Shown piece after piece: positions 53,494 to 64,000 of a stretch of DNA of 64,000 nt. The translations under genes were made by a program, and so were the position numbers. Below the pieces are notes generated by a model. It had not been told where the DNA came from, did not search any database, and worked only from the letters and a program-made list of their open reading frames with translations. Location of the stretch: contig JAMXDE010000004.1 of the NCBI GenBank assembly GCA_026770025.1, positions 2,356,001-2,420,000 on the forward strand. The letters are read 5' to 3'. This DNA comes from Craspedostauros australis. Its lineage: Eukaryota > Bacillariophyta > Bacillariophyceae > Mastogloiales > Achnanthaceae. Every line of letters begins with the position of its first letter. Position 1 is the stretch's first letter.

Positions 53494-56400
53494 CCCTGTT
53501 GGTATCGTTGTTGCGGCGACGTTGTCGATGCGATTGATGGAGCGAAAAGCGACTTGATGATCTTGTTGTCAATCTGGTGAGCGCACTGGGCCAAGGCCTC
53601 TGGCAGCGTATCCATGTTGCGTTCCACGAAGCCTTCGGCGTTGTAAATCACAGGACCTGCGAAGTGCATCACGCCGAACTGGCTGCGCTGGTGCAGCTTG
53701 CGTTCCACGAACGACGCCGTCTTCCTGGCATGGAAGGTGTACACCTTGTGGACGAAGGATCCGTCGTTGCGACCCGTGAGGAGGTGGCATTCCTCGCTGA
53801 GGAGCGGCAGGACGCCGTTGGGACCATCCAGCAGGTGGATGGAATTGGAGTTGTCCACCAGCGCGAAGTCGTACAGATCGATGCCTTCGCTGTCGTACTC
53901 CTCCTTGATCCTGGTGAAGTTGTCCACGACGTACTTGTGATGCAGCTTCTCGTTGGCAAAGTTGATGCAGAGCTGCTCGAAGCGGTTGACCTCGAAGCGC
54001 TCGAATCCGAAGATATCCAGCAGCGAGATGGTCCACGTGGACACCAGCTTGCCGATCAGCTTGTTCTCGCCCTCCATCGTGTGCTGGTTGAACCGCTTCA
54101 CGAGGGAATCGAAGATGCGGTTGTACATCTCCTTGGCCAGCGCGTCGCACCATTCCTTCGCGGTCTGCGATTCGACGCCGACCTGCAGGCGTTCCTTCGC
54201 CAGTCCCGTCTTGAGCTGCTGCGTCGTGAGCGTGCGTTCCCATCGTTCGGCGCTGAGGTTGGTGATCGAGGCCAGGACCTTGAGCTCGTCAACGGAAACG
54301 ATCTTGGCACGGTTGTCGGTCGACACCTTGGCCGTGACATGACGATAGTGGCGCCTGTTGGGAACGTCGTGATTGGCATCCTGATCTTCGAAGGTCAAGT
54401 TGCCGATTTGCAGCAAGATGAGCAAAGCGCGCATGAGCTCCGCGATCTGATCCTCCTCGTAGCCGAAGCCTTCCAAAGCTCTGCGCGTTTCCTCCCATCG
54501 TTTGGCATCGTCTTCGCCGACCGTCGTCTGCGCGTCGGATGGTTGCTCGCGACTGTGAGAAGACTGCTCGTGTTGTCCCGCAATGAGGTACCGGAAGTTG
54601 TCAACGTTGAGCTTGTCGGAGGCCTTGGGCCACAGCTTGGACCGGAATTCGTCTGACGATGCCAGCAGCTGATAGAAGATGTGGTAGTTGCGTTCGCCGT
54701 GCGGATGCGAGACGACGCGGCTCTTCTCCAGCAGGTACGTGGAACACACGCTGCCCATGAGGGCCGGGACGCCCATCGAGTTGTTCTGGAACTTCAACTG
54801 CTGCAGCTTGCCGAATCGCGAGCTGTTGCTGTTGCGAATCGTGCTGGCATTGCCGAATGCTTCGAAGACGGGCGACGATTCGCAGACTCGAGCGACTGTG
54901 TTGGTGGATGTGAGGGTGGATGGTGTCGTGACCAGCATGACGCCTTGGGACAGATCCAGCTTCTTGGTGTTGCGTTCGAGGACGAGGTTGTGCTTCTTGT
55001 GGCCGATCCACGCGAGGTGGTGCAGCATGAGCTTGACGGTCTCCGTCTTGCCGGCTCCCGATTCGCCCGTGACGAGGATGGTCTGGTCGGTGCCGTCGTG
55101 CTTCATTTCGTTGTAGGCCTGGCACGAGACTTCGTAGAGGTGCGGTTCGAGACGGATGCCTCCCCACTGGTAGGCATTGCGCAGCGCGGCGCTCTCGTTG
55201 CGTCCCTGCTCGGAGTTGTCCCACACGAGGTAGTCGGTGTACTTGTGTTGGATCTCCTTCGTGTACAACGGTTGCTTCAAGTTCCATTCGTAGGGATTGA
55301 CGGACATGAGGATGTCCTCGTTGACTCGCGTGTAGGGTTGTTGGCGGAAGTGACGTTCCTTGAGGTTGTACAGGATGGAGGCTTGGTTGAGGTGCAGCAG
55401 GTCCATGAGGTCCTGCTTGTTCGTCGGTGGTGGTTGCAGATCGCCGTTGGTGTTGCTGTTTGCGCCTGATGCGACCGTTCCACTGGCACTGAGACTGGCA
55501 CTGACATCCACCGGCGCCGACAGGTCCACGTTCTGATGGCGCAAGTCCTGCGGATGCATCCAGCGCAGATTGGCCGGTGTGACGTTGTTGAGCTTGCAGA
55601 TCATGTCGACCGTCTTCTTCTCAATGTTTGCCAATGATGCATGTGGCGAGGTGGTTGCTTGCGATGTCTTGTTGGTGTTGTTGCTGCTTCTGATGTGTCC
55701 ACTACTTCTGCTGTGATTGCTTCCATTGTTGGCGCTTGTTCTCGAGTGGCCGACACTGGTACGACTGTGGCTACTGCCGTTGTGGCTGCTTCTGCTGTGA
55801 TTGCTGCCGATGTTGTTGCCGTTCTTGGACGCGACGTTGGAAAACTTCGTTGGCATCTTGAGCCTGGTTTTGAATCGTTCCGCAGCGGACAGGGTCGGCG
55901 ACTCTTCGACTGCAGAGATGATGGTCGAGTCCTCCCAATTGGATGGCATGAGGATGGAAACGAAGACGTTGTCGGTGCCCAGATGCTCGTCGTTGTCGAG
56001 GAGGATGTCGCTTGGCTGAATATCGAGCACACGCGCCGGCATCCAGCCGTATCTCGCATCTGGGCAGTACACGAAGGGCGTGATCTTCAGCATGCTGGCG
56101 TCTTCCACAGCGGAGCTGGTGTACTTCAGTCCCATGTCCTGTTCATCTTCGATCGTGTCGGTTGCATCGTCGGTTGCGTTGTCTACCTGCTCTTCCGCGC
56201 ACGTGCCGGCGACGATCAGCGATGGGAAGTCATCTTTGAGTTGCCTGGGCGCCACGTCGCTGTCGAAGGAAAGCGGCGAGACGACGCAGGACGACCGCTC
56301 ATCCGTCATGGGCGCTGTGTTGGGCGTTTCGATGGATGCCGATGCTGTGGCGGATGCTGTGGCGGATGCTGTGGACGTCTGCTGAGGCTGTTCCTTGTGC

Positions 56401-56660
56401 GGCGTCTCCCAACTGCTGACGTTGGCGGCGGCGGCGCACTGCACGACATTGCCATCCTCCATCATTGGCATCTTCTTCGCCTGTTCAACGCTCTGCGTGA
56501 TGGTCTCCATCGTCAACATCTTGTGGTTGGATCCATCAGAATCTGCTGGTGTTGCTTCTGGTGCAGATTCCAACGGACGTGATGTCATCGGTGGCGACAG
56601 ATCGCGCGGAGCCTTGGCGGTCATGTTGGCTTCCACTTCCGCCATGGTCGTCTCTTGCAT
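52320..56660 (-). CDS. Unconventional myosin heavy chain
   Basis: Encodes 1446 aa in one frame from the ATG at 56660 (56645 is also possible). A long N-terminal extension of about 430 residues comes first. It holds an SH3-like motif (YGWMPARVLDIQPSDILLDN) and a Ser/His/Arg/Asn-rich repeat stretch (SHSRTSVGHSRTS). The motor domain begins near LMDLLHLNQASILYNLKERH. It has the P-loop GESGAGKTE at residues 532-540, switch I NSNSSRFGK near 608 and switch II DIFGFE near 882. A poly-Gln and basic insert (PQQRYQQGQQQ...) lies between the motor's central part and THTRYIRCIKPN, at loop 2. Several IQ motifs follow (AVRIQSAARRQIAMKQF, ARTLQRFARC, AVRIQTCFRLF) for light-chain binding. There is no long coiled coil, so it may be monomeric. 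The tail is short and ends in CKMFGCCP. It moves cargo or membranes along actin. Confidence 0.92.
53458..53496. repeat. TTG/CAA trinucleotide run coding poly-Gln in myosin
   Basis: A nearly pure run of TTG on the plus strand codes for about 12 Gln residues in the loop-2 region of the myosin motor on the minus strand. Confidence 0.85.
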
Positions 56661-57935
56661 GTGCTGTACGACCTACAAGCTAGAATAGAGTGCTCTACTC
56701 TTCTGGACTATGCCTCGGGTAAGATCGTCTTGTGTCTTGTGTTGTGTTTCGTTGACTTGGTTTGGAATTGTATGATGTGATGGATGTCGGAATGGTGATC
56801 GCAGGAGATGGAACAGGGTGAGTGTTCAATGGGAGCGTTGGGATGCATGAAGTGCGCGTATGTTCTGCGCCATGCTCATTCCAGTCGAGGGAGCAATTGC
56901 AGCTTGTTCTTTACTGTTGTGATTGGCTTCGCCTTGTGTGTCGTGTTCAAGATAACGCTCGGATTCATGTGCATGACTCATTTCCTCATAGTAATACTGG
57001 TTCTTCGTGGCAAAAAATGAGTGACACAACCAATCGAACTCAACGGACGCGCTGCTCGAGCATGTGTCACTCCAATATCACGAGAAATTTAGCTGAGCGC
57101 CAAGCCAAAATTCGCCGTGTGCAAAACCCGACTCAATTAGGCGTGAAAGAGGGGTGATAACGTGCTCGACAGTTTTGGCTATCATATTTTGAGGGGAAAC
57201 GGATGACCCTGTTCGAGGTGCTGACTGGTTGAAGATTAAATCGCCACGTACTCTTGTTCTGACGTGTTCAGACGCGACACGACAATTATGGGCAGCAACA
57301 ACAAAGTCACAGATTGTTTTTCCATCTCTCACAGCCTCGCGTAAAGCTGCGTTCGTCATCCTGATTTTGTGAGCGCAAGGATTCGCAACAACAATGAAAC
57401 CAGCGCCACTCATAGAACCAGGACATTGACGACGATGTCGAGCAGCACCGTCGTTATGTGTCGTAGGCTCCAAGGGGGAAGAGTATACCGAGGTACTTAA
57501 CGCTCGTGCAAATGCATATGGTCGTGTTGTTGGTTGATGATGCGATGGATACGAAGTCTTACGCACCACGCAACCAACACAACCAGCGAGGGCATCTTTT
57601 ATCATTTCCTGACAAATGGCGACGTGGTGTCCCGACGCTGTCTCGCAAGTTGCGTTGGTGTTGTTGCTTCCCCTCACAAACCAACAACACCATTGATGTC
57701 GCCAATCAACAACAGAAGTGCTGCGGACCAACGATCGAGAACCAAGAAGCCATCTGCAAAGCGCAGCATCCCCGTTTACAATCACAATCACAACCACATC
57801 AGAAAACGCAGCACCAGGGCCAAACTCATTCTCCATCGCACAATTCCATTGCACTCGTCGCTGTACGTCAATTCATCGCGCACATCCACCGACAAGCACA
57901 AAATCAACCGCAAACGCAATAGCAAACGCAAACCG
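56661..57935. other. Divergent intergenic region, myosin to a small unknown gene
   Basis: About 1.3 kb. A minus-strand frame at 57078-57854 and the upstream extension of the plus-strand gene overlap each other; neither shows a domain. I treat the region as promoter and leader DNA, with the caveat that the plus-strand frame is open from the ATG at 57537. Confidence 0.45.
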
Positions 57936-58574
57936 ATGAACGATTCCAACACCACGATGAGCATCGCGTTCGATTTCTGCGACGACCGCAGTCGACGCTT
58001 GGATTGCAAGGACGATGGGTTCCGCTACCCCCGTCGCAATCTGCAAGATGAGAGCTCAGCCATGAATCCTTTGGCGAAGGTTGATTGCACTGCAGCCACA
58101 ATCCACCAGGAACCTCTGGAATTCGGCAAGAACGACATTGGCGAGTTGGAAAGCTCCAAGATCTCTCTGCGATATTCGTGGGCACCGCTCACGAACACCA
58201 AGAAGCACACGAAGCCGATGTCTCGGCACAAATTCGCTTCGCACAGCAAACCTGTGGCATCAAAGATCCCTGCCTTTCGCAAACGAAAGGCCAGCCATCA
58301 GGGGCATGTGATCTTCGCACTCACGGAGGAGCTCATGCATTGTCGTGATGATGATCCATTCAATTCAAATGATATCGATATCAGCAACAGTGACGACGAG
58401 GAATGTTTTCATCACGGCCACTGCATCAAGGAGGAATGCAGTTTGACAGCAATCGCAATGCGCCATGTGTTCACTTCGAAACGGCGCAGCAGCACTGGCA
58501 TGGTCCGTTCCATGAAGTTTGCTTGTTTCGGCGAGTTGGACAAGGCCACGTCGACGGCGACAACGCAATCATAG
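57936..58574 (+). CDS. Small basic protein of unknown function
   Basis: Encodes 212 aa from the ATG at 57936. The frame stays open upstream to an ATG at 57537 (345 aa), but that part is Asn/His/Lys-rich and repetitive and looks like leader. The shorter product has mixed, protein-like composition: MSIAFDFCDDRSRRLDCKDD, then SLRYSWAPLTNTKKHTKP, a basic middle (KIPAFRKRKASHQGHVIFAL), an acidic patch (SNDIDISNSDDEECFHHGH) and a basic end (FTSKRRSSTGMVRSMKFACF). I recognise no family. There is no signal peptide or membrane helix, and the basic clusters fit a nuclear or nucleic-acid-binding protein. Confidence 0.5.
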   Translation: MNDSNTTMSIAFDFCDDRSRRLDCKDDGFRYPRRNLQDESSAMNPLAKVDCTAATIHQEPLEFGKNDIGELESSKISLRYSWAPLTNTKKHTKPMSRHKFASHSKPVASKIPAFRKRKASHQGHVIFALTEELMHCRDDDPFNSNDIDISNSDDEECFHHGHCIKEECSLTAIAMRHVFTSKRRSSTGMVRSMKFACFGELDKATSTATTQS

Positions 58575-59262
58575 CAGGAACATCAACAGCAGCAAGTACC
58601 TGACAACGGACAACAGTGCTCCATGAACATATAATAGCAAACTTCAGAGGTTACATCACACTAGTAGTCAGTTTGAACCAAGATCAAGGCAGCAGCGAGA
58701 TGAGATATCTGAAGAGATGGAACAAAACGCCCAACAGTTTGAAAATGTAATTCGTTGTCTATGACTCATTGGCTGGTACGATGGCTGCACGCACGGGCCG
58801 AATCCACTCGAGTAACACGTAGCACGTAACACGTAGCACATGGATGTATAGTTTCAGACTGGATATATGTGTCGCATTGAGTAGTAGAATAGATGGTAGA
58901 AGATGACTCTCGCAGAAAAAGTTCCTGTTACTGCGTTTTGTAATTGCCACATGCTTCGTCTGGCCGTCTTGTTTGGCGCCAGTTCTCTCCACCCAAGAAA
59001 TGAAGACTACCTCTCAAACCAAGAGATGGAAGAAGTAAACCACTTCCGCACAAGTCTCGTTCAACATCGAAGTCGTTGCATGAAGCAGCAGCAAACGATT
59101 GGATCATGGAGAGTCGCAGATTAAGTAATGTGATGAAATAGTCTATGTAGTCACATGTAAGATTAGTAGAGCAGAGCAGAGTCGAGTAGTTCAGTTGAAT
59201 CCTGTTCCATTTTCATTCCATTCCTGTTGGATTTCCTCGTTCCATTTCTATCCAGGCACAGC
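58575..59262. other. Convergent intergenic region
   Basis: About 690 bp between 3' ends of the small basic gene and the SPX-MFS gene. It contains a short duplication (AACACGTAGCAC units, about 58815-58840). No gene recognised. Confidence 0.5.
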
Positions 59263-62241
59263 TCACACGGCGAGGACGTCGTAGTATCTTCGCACGGTGA
59301 TGACGGCGATGAAGAGGATGGTGAGGGACGGGATGAACAGAAGATTGAGAAGTTGCCGCGTGTTGATCGAACCCATGAGAGAGATGAACATGTCGCCGCA
59401 GGCACGTCCGAAGGTATCGACCAACGTGGCGAGCAATCCGGAATTCAACGTGCCGGAGGCCAACGCGGTGGGGATGACCTTGCTGAGGGTGGAACCGATG
59501 ACGCCCTCGAAGGATTGGATGGAGATGTAGGTGAGGAAGTAGCCGGCGACGTAGCGCTGGGGATTGACGGCCATGAGCTCCCCCCAGTTGTACCGTTCGT
59601 TGGAAGGGTGTGTGATGTCGGTAATGTCGACGAGCAAGGACGTGCCGATGAGACCGACCATGAGCATGGCGATCATGAGCTGCCGGTCCTGGTAGGAGAC
59701 GCTGAGACGGCCGATGAGCATGCTGAGGGGGATGACGGTCATGCCGTTCGCGAAACCGAGCGATCCGACCTGCTGCACCTTCCAGCCGTACCGATTTTTC
59801 GTGACGGCGCTCGTGGAGCTGACCAAGGCCTCGATGACGAAGACCTTGGCGAAGAGGAGGCACAGGCAGAGACGGACGGGGAACGTGATGTACCGCAGGA
59901 AGGACTTGAACTCGGCCCACATGGAGTCCGGCTTCTTCTTCGTCATCATGTGCGGTGGCCTAGCACCTTGCAAGGCGTTGGAGTCGGCATCCTCATCCCT
60001 CTCCCACAGGCTGACGCCGCCGCTGTACATGGTCATGAGATCATCGTGCTGCGTCTGCGTGACGGCCTTGAGGTTCTCGTCGACGACCGAGTCCGTCGTG
60101 GCCATGGTATGCAGCTTGGAGGACTGCTCCGATGACGACACGGCCGACGTGACGCCGGTCGTCGACTTGTCCTTGCCCACCGACGAGGACGAGTGCGGCA
60201 CGTGATCGTTGAGCTCATCCGCCATGTCGGCCTTGGCGGCCGCCTCGAGGCGCTTCTGCTCTTCGAGACCGTACCGCGGTGGATCGCGGAAGAAGGCGGC
60301 CAGCAGCAACGTGAAGATGAACCAAAGCACGGCCATGAGGTAGCCCGGACCGGTCATTCCGTTGATGATGATGTCGGCGTCGCCACCGGGCAACGCGATG
60401 CGCGTGTTCTCGAACTGATTGAGGATGATGGCCACGCCAGGTCCAAGCGCCGATCCCGCCGCCACCATCATGCCGAAGAGGGCGTTGACGGAGGTGCGGA
60501 AGGACAGGGTGGTGGTGTCCGCCATGTAGCGACGAACGATGCACTTGGGACCTCCGAGGCCCGTGAGGAAGCGTCCCACCAGCGCCATCTCGAAACTCTT
60601 GAAGTTGTAGGCGGCGCTGTAGATGCAGTTGCCGCTGAAGAGGAGCAGACCCGAGACGAGGAAGGGATGCGAGAAGGAGTGGTTGGTCCACAGGGAGAAG
60701 AAGAGTGCAGCGCAGAAGCTGGCCAGCGGCATCATCCCGATGAGCGTGCCGGACATGGCATCGTCGGCACCCAAGGCGTTGACGTAGATGGTGGAGCTGG
60801 GCTCGACGATGTAGTAGTTCATGCAGTAGAGGAATGCCGCCAGAAGCGCCATGCAAAGGTTGAAGGTCTGCTGCCACGTCATGGGCGGGTCCATCTCGTC
60901 GATGTCCTCCTCGTCCGCGAACTTGTCGACGGATGGCAGCCGCTGGTACTGGTTGGAGGTGGTGCTGCGACGCTCCCGCCACCCCGACAGCGCCCGCACC
61001 TCCGCCGTGAGTGACTTGCCACGGTTGAGCAGGTACGACGGTTCCAAACCGAGACGATCCTCCATGGCACCGAGCAGGAAGTAATGACGCAACGAATGCA
61101 GCAGGGAGTCCTGCACGTGCACGTGCCCGGCCGACGAGGTGGATTCTGCCAATTCTGACGGATCCAGCACGTTGGTGCGCAGCCATTCCCTCTGCTCCGA
61201 GAAGGACTGCACGAGGGCCTTGTTGGGCGCGGCGTGCTCCAGGAAGGAATCGGCCAACGCCTTCCACTCCTCGTGGTACAGCAGCTTGCGAAAGCTCGTG
61301 GCCTGCGTGCGGACGTGCTTCATGTAGTAATCGAGCATGGGCATGCCCTCGAAGGTGCGGCAGAAGGCGTCGTACCGGAACAGTATCTGACGCACGGCCA
61401 CGAGATTCTGGCAGCAGAAGGCGTACAACTCCAGCAGCTCATCCCCCAGCTGCTTGAGGACCGTCCCCATGGGCTGCGGGTTGCCGTTCGAGTAGTCCAA
61501 CAGCCACGCCGACAGCCTTTGCCATTCCGACAGGTAGAACATGGTGGACTTGTCCACCTCCCACGCCAGAAAGATGACGATCTCGCGACGTTCCGCGTTG
61601 CTGACTTTGCGCATGACGGAACGGCGCTTGAGCTCCTTGAATTCGCGCGGCGTCGCCGACTTGGATCGGAAGAGCGCACCGACGCCGCGCTTGTTGACGC
61701 TGCCCGACACGCTGCCGCTGCCCGCGTTCTGCACGTTGTGCGAGCCTATCGATTCTGCGTCCTGCGACGGCGCGAAGACCACCATGGTGGGCGGCGCATC
61801 CGAGGGCGCGGCGACGAGCTCGATCTGCTTGGGCGGTCCCTTGGGATGCCCGCCGCCGCTGGCGCTCTCGTCGCCCATCGGCACGTACCCCAGCTGGAAC
61901 GACGACGCGCGCTGATCCATGGCGATGACGTCCATCTTCTGCTGCGCGAACATGGACGTCATTGTGTGGATGGCGGAGTTGGATCCGCCGACGCGCTGCG
62001 CCTTGGGCGGCTCCATCTGCGTCTCCTTCAGCATGGCGTCGAGCTCGCCCATCAGGACGCAGCCGTGCATCGACAGGCGGTGGCGCAGCTTGGCGCGGCG
62101 CTTGTTGAAGGCCAGCAGCCTGCGTTTGAAGGCGGCATAGTCGATGGTGTGAGGCGTCCAGTCGATGTTCTTGGCATCGTCCTTGCGCAGGGACCTTTCG
62201 TAGAATGGACGGAAGCCGTTGTTCGAGCGGAAGTTCACCAT
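59263..62241 (-). CDS. SPX-MFS transporter, vacuolar phosphate type
   Basis: Encodes 992 aa from the ATG at 62241. The N-terminal SPX domain is spread over residues 1 to about 360: a first part (MVNFRSNNGFRPFYERSLRK, TPHTIDYAAFKRRLLAFNKR), a long Ser/Gly-rich insert, then helices (VDKSTMFYLSEWQRLSAWLL, LLELYAFCCQNLVAVRQILF). SPX domains bind inositol pyrophosphates as a measure of cell phosphate. The MFS part starts near residue 454 with about 11-12 membrane helices (LCMALLAAFLYCMNYYIVEP, MALVGRFLTGLGGPKCIVRR). A hydrophilic loop rich in Ser and Asp lies in the middle. SPX-MFS proteins such as plant PHT5/VPT1 and the diatom Vpt1 load phosphate into vacuoles, so this protein probably stores phosphate in the vacuole. 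No intron is apparent. Confidence 0.9.
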   Translation of the reverse strand: MVNFRSNNGFRPFYERSLRKDDAKNIDWTPHTIDYAAFKRRLLAFNKRRAKLRHRLSMHGCVLMGELDAMLKETQMEPPKAQRVGGSNSAIHTMTSMFAQQKMDVIAMDQRASSFQLGYVPMGDESASGGGHPKGPPKQIELVAAPSDAPPTMVVFAPSQDAESIGSHNVQNAGSGSVSGSVNKRGVGALFRSKSATPREFKELKRRSVMRKVSNAERREIVIFLAWEVDKSTMFYLSEWQRLSAWLLDYSNGNPQPMGTVLKQLGDELLELYAFCCQNLVAVRQILFRYDAFCRTFEGMPMLDYYMKHVRTQATSFRKLLYHEEWKALADSFLEHAAPNKALVQSFSEQREWLRTNVLDPSELAESTSSAGHVHVQDSLLHSLRHYFLLGAMEDRLGLEPSYLLNRGKSLTAEVRALSGWRERRSTTSNQYQRLPSVDKFADEEDIDEMDPPMTWQQTFNLCMALLAAFLYCMNYYIVEPSSTIYVNALGADDAMSGTLIGMMPLASFCAALFFSLWTNHSFSHPFLVSGLLLFSGNCIYSAAYNFKSFEMALVGRFLTGLGGPKCIVRRYMADTTTLSFRTSVNALFGMMVAAGSALGPGVAIILNQFENTRIALPGGDADIIINGMTGPGYLMAVLWFIFTLLLAAFFRDPPRYGLEEQKRLEAAAKADMADELNDHVPHSSSSVGKDKSTTGVTSAVSSSEQSSKLHTMATTDSVVDENLKAVTQTQHDDLMTMYSGGVSLWERDEDADSNALQGARPPHMMTKKKPDSMWAEFKSFLRYITFPVRLCLCLLFAKVFVIEALVSSTSAVTKNRYGWKVQQVGSLGFANGMTVIPLSMLIGRLSVSYQDRQLMIAMLMVGLIGTSLLVDITDITHPSNERYNWGELMAVNPQRYVAGYFLTYISIQSFEGVIGSTLSKVIPTALASGTLNSGLLATLVDTFGRACGDMFISLMGSINTRQLLNLLFIPSLTILFIAVITVRRYYDVLAV

Positions 62242-62279
62242 TGTCAGACGTTGCGACGAGACCTAGTACTCCAGTAAAA

Positions 62280-62325
62280 GCAATAGCAATAGCAGTATCA
62301 GTAGCAGTAGCAGTAGCAGTAGCAA
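62280..62325. repeat. AGTAGC hexamer run before SPX-MFS
   Basis: Degenerate AGTAGC/AATAGC units lie about 40 bp upstream of the SPX-MFS start codon, in the presumed 5' leader or core promoter. Confidence 0.75.
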
Positions 62326-62875
62326 CAATCCACAGTGAATGCTCACAGGTGCAGGGATGTTGGATGTCAGTTGTCAGTTGTCAGCTGTTCGTTGTTGGAC
62401 GCATTGGTGGTATTGTTGTGGCGGAGTGAGTTTGACATCCCCATCTCCACACAATCACTCAATCACTCAATCAACACGAACGAACGAACAGACGAATACG
62501 CGAACGAAAGAGAACAAAGTGGCGCCATTCCTCCGAACAGCGAGCGTTCTTGCGTTTGTGTGTTTCGTTCACGCCGAACATCGGATATCACGCGAACAAT
62601 ATGTAAGTATGGGTTCATGAATGTTATGTATATATTCTGTTGCGCGAACGTTAATAGCGTTACGTAGGCAATGCCATGCCAAGCCAGACACAACAAAAGC
62701 GACAGTTCGGGGGCAGTTTCGCGCCAGAATTCGTGTTGTTGGGGAGTGGTTCTTTCCATCGATCTCACACGACACAAACGCCCAAACACGGATAATAATT
62801 CTTCGCCTGCCTTGTGCCGCCGGATGATTGTTGTTGTTGTTGTTGTAAACCAACATTATGATTACTTGAGCTATC

Positions 62876-62898
62876 TCTCTCTCTCTCTCTCTCTCTCT
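62876..62898. repeat. CT dinucleotide repeat
   Basis: A CTCTCT run followed by TTCTGCAG, a pyrimidine tract plus AG. It resembles a splice acceptor on the plus strand, but no exon can be recognised after it. Confidence 0.8.
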
Positions 62899-63826
62899 TC
62901 TGCAGCCTGAGCCTCTTACTCAATCGTATTCATGAATTTCGAGATCCACGCCTGTACTTTTCCCAAACCTGTGCCACTCTCTGTTAGCCTTCTCTTTCTG
63001 TATGGAGGTCAGGGTTTGGGTGGCAATAATCCTTCTCATATGCAATTCTCTCCTCCAGTTTAAGTCTTGATCAAGACCTGGTTGAGTGACAGGACCTGCA
63101 GTCGGTCCTGGAGTGCGTTGGAAATCTGGGGTAACCCAGTCTCTAGTATAGTATCTGATTACCTATTCCTGTTGTTGCATTGTTGGAACTGTGAGCACAA
63201 CATCTCCATCTCTTTCAATTCCATTTGCCACAGCACACATAATCCACAGTGGCACACAGTCTTGCCCTTGATCATGTAGTGCTTTCTTCTGCTTCATTAA
63301 GTCATGCATCATGTACTTGGTGTACAGTTTCATCTTGCATCCAGCATGAATCCATCATCATGCATGCACATCAGTGTTGCCCATCTTGTGAATCCATCAT
63401 CTCGTCTTGCTTCAGACAGTTTCATTTGTGTAGCCAGTTGCGATTCACAGCCATTCCTGACTCGCTTCATTCGGTCGGATCACCATCTCCACACTCCACA
63501 AAAACAGGTCAGACGATTGCTCTCACAATTTCTCATGTTGAGACAAACATCCAATCTCAATCAATATTTGCCAGTTTGTCATGTGGGATTTGCACAAGTA
63601 CTATTTCATACTTTGTGACCCTGATCCTGTCAGAACTTTCTTTTCTTGTTTGGTGCAACATGGGGCAGTAGTCGGATGCATCGTGATGTTGGCCATGCAT
63701 CATTCATCTCCGCCCCTTGCAACATTCACGTTTGGATCAGAAGGACTGCATCCAGTTCATGCTTGTCACGCGATGTTCTCTCCTCCACCATGCGGCTCAC
63801 TTTTCGGCGTCTCACAAGCAGCCAGA

Positions 63827-63925
63827 TTGGGAGGTGCGGCAATACATAGTTTCAAAAACACTCGGTCCTTTCCGCCATTGGGAGGTGCGGTAATAGATAG
63901 TTCCAGAACACCCGATTCCTGACAG
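63827..63925. repeat. 51-bp tandem duplication, diverged
   Basis: Two copies starting ATTGGGAGGTGCGG lie 51 bp apart, each continuing with AATA-ATAGTT and an ACACxCG segment, with several substitutions. It may belong to a longer repeat family extending past the window. Confidence 0.65.
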
Positions 63926-64000
63926 GCAAACACAGACAAACGACGCGAATTAGAGGGGTGCGATCAAGAGGAGGAGGCAAACACAAAGAGAGAGAGAGAA

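Larger units (their letters stand above)
62242..64000. other. Region upstream of SPX-MFS to the window end
   Basis: About 1.76 kb without a recognisable gene. The first 100 bp hold an AGTAGC hexamer run (about 62280-62325). A TTG run (about 62826-62846) and a CT run (62876-62898) follow. From 63000 on the DNA has different wording, rich in ATCCATCATC and CATGCA, and ends with a tandem repeat near 63827-63925. No element ends, RNA gene or domain seen. Confidence 0.5.

Noticed and set aside
57078-57854. Minus-strand 258-codon frame
   Set aside because: No protein-like domains, and it overlaps the leader of a more plausible plus-strand gene.
63300-63420. Direct repeats (AATCCATCATC) checked as a CRISPR-like array
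   Set aside because: Units are short and unevenly spaced, and the window is eukaryotic.

Overview
The window looks like nuclear DNA of a photosynthetic stramenopile, most likely a diatom. Three observations support this. A membrane transporter at 15354-16736 starts with a signal peptide followed by an ALAF/SP motif, the ASAFAP-type bipartite plastid address used by algae with complex red plastids. Several genes belong to families I know mainly from diatom genomes: PstS-like phosphate-binding proteins anchored in a membrane, receptor cyclase-phosphodiesterase fusions, PSDLPS-repeat cell-surface proteins, and HMG-box proteins of the KPLSAYN type. Genes have few, short GT-AG introns. Nothing bacterial, organellar or viral was recognised. 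Starts were re-picked by eye because several open frames begin upstream at GTG or TTG; every reported start is an ATG.

Left third (1-22 kb). A gene of unknown function runs off the left edge on the minus strand. The plus strand then carries VPS36 (ESCRT-II), a long disordered HMG-box protein, a leucine-rich protein, a plastid EamA/DMT transporter and a small single-pass, probably mitochondrial protein with an acidic tail. On the minus strand follow a two-exon cold-shock-domain protein with a mitochondrial-looking leader and a membrane RING-H2 E3 ligase.

Middle (22-40 kb), all minus strand. A 1417-aa secreted protein has about 130 PSxx tetrapeptide repeats between two related Cys-rich modules, and a 300-bp pentamer array abuts its start codon. 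Next come the GPI transamidase catalytic subunit (GPI8/PIG-K) and a five-exon, roughly 1382-aa receptor class III cyclase fused to a 3',5'-cyclic nucleotide phosphodiesterase. About 5.4 kb without a recognisable gene follows.

Right third (40-64 kb). Two near-identical, three-exon PstS-like membrane proteins lie in direct tandem. Between them, on the other strand, is a secretory ankyrin-repeat protein ending in KDEL. Then come a nuclear-looking protein with weak resemblance to the NARG2/ICE2 C-terminal domain, an unconventional myosin, a small unknown basic protein, and an SPX-MFS transporter of the vacuolar phosphate type.

How the genes relate: this is ordinary eukaryotic gene order without operons. 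A loose phosphate theme links the two PstS-like proteins and the SPX-MFS transporter (external phosphate binding, vacuolar storage). A secretory/endomembrane theme links GPI8, the RING ligase, the KDEL ankyrin protein and VPS36. The most interesting items are the tandem PstS-like genes with their mosaic similarity, the KDEL ankyrin protein, the PSD-repeat protein with its pentamer array, and an in-frame 162-nt intron inside the phosphodiesterase domain.
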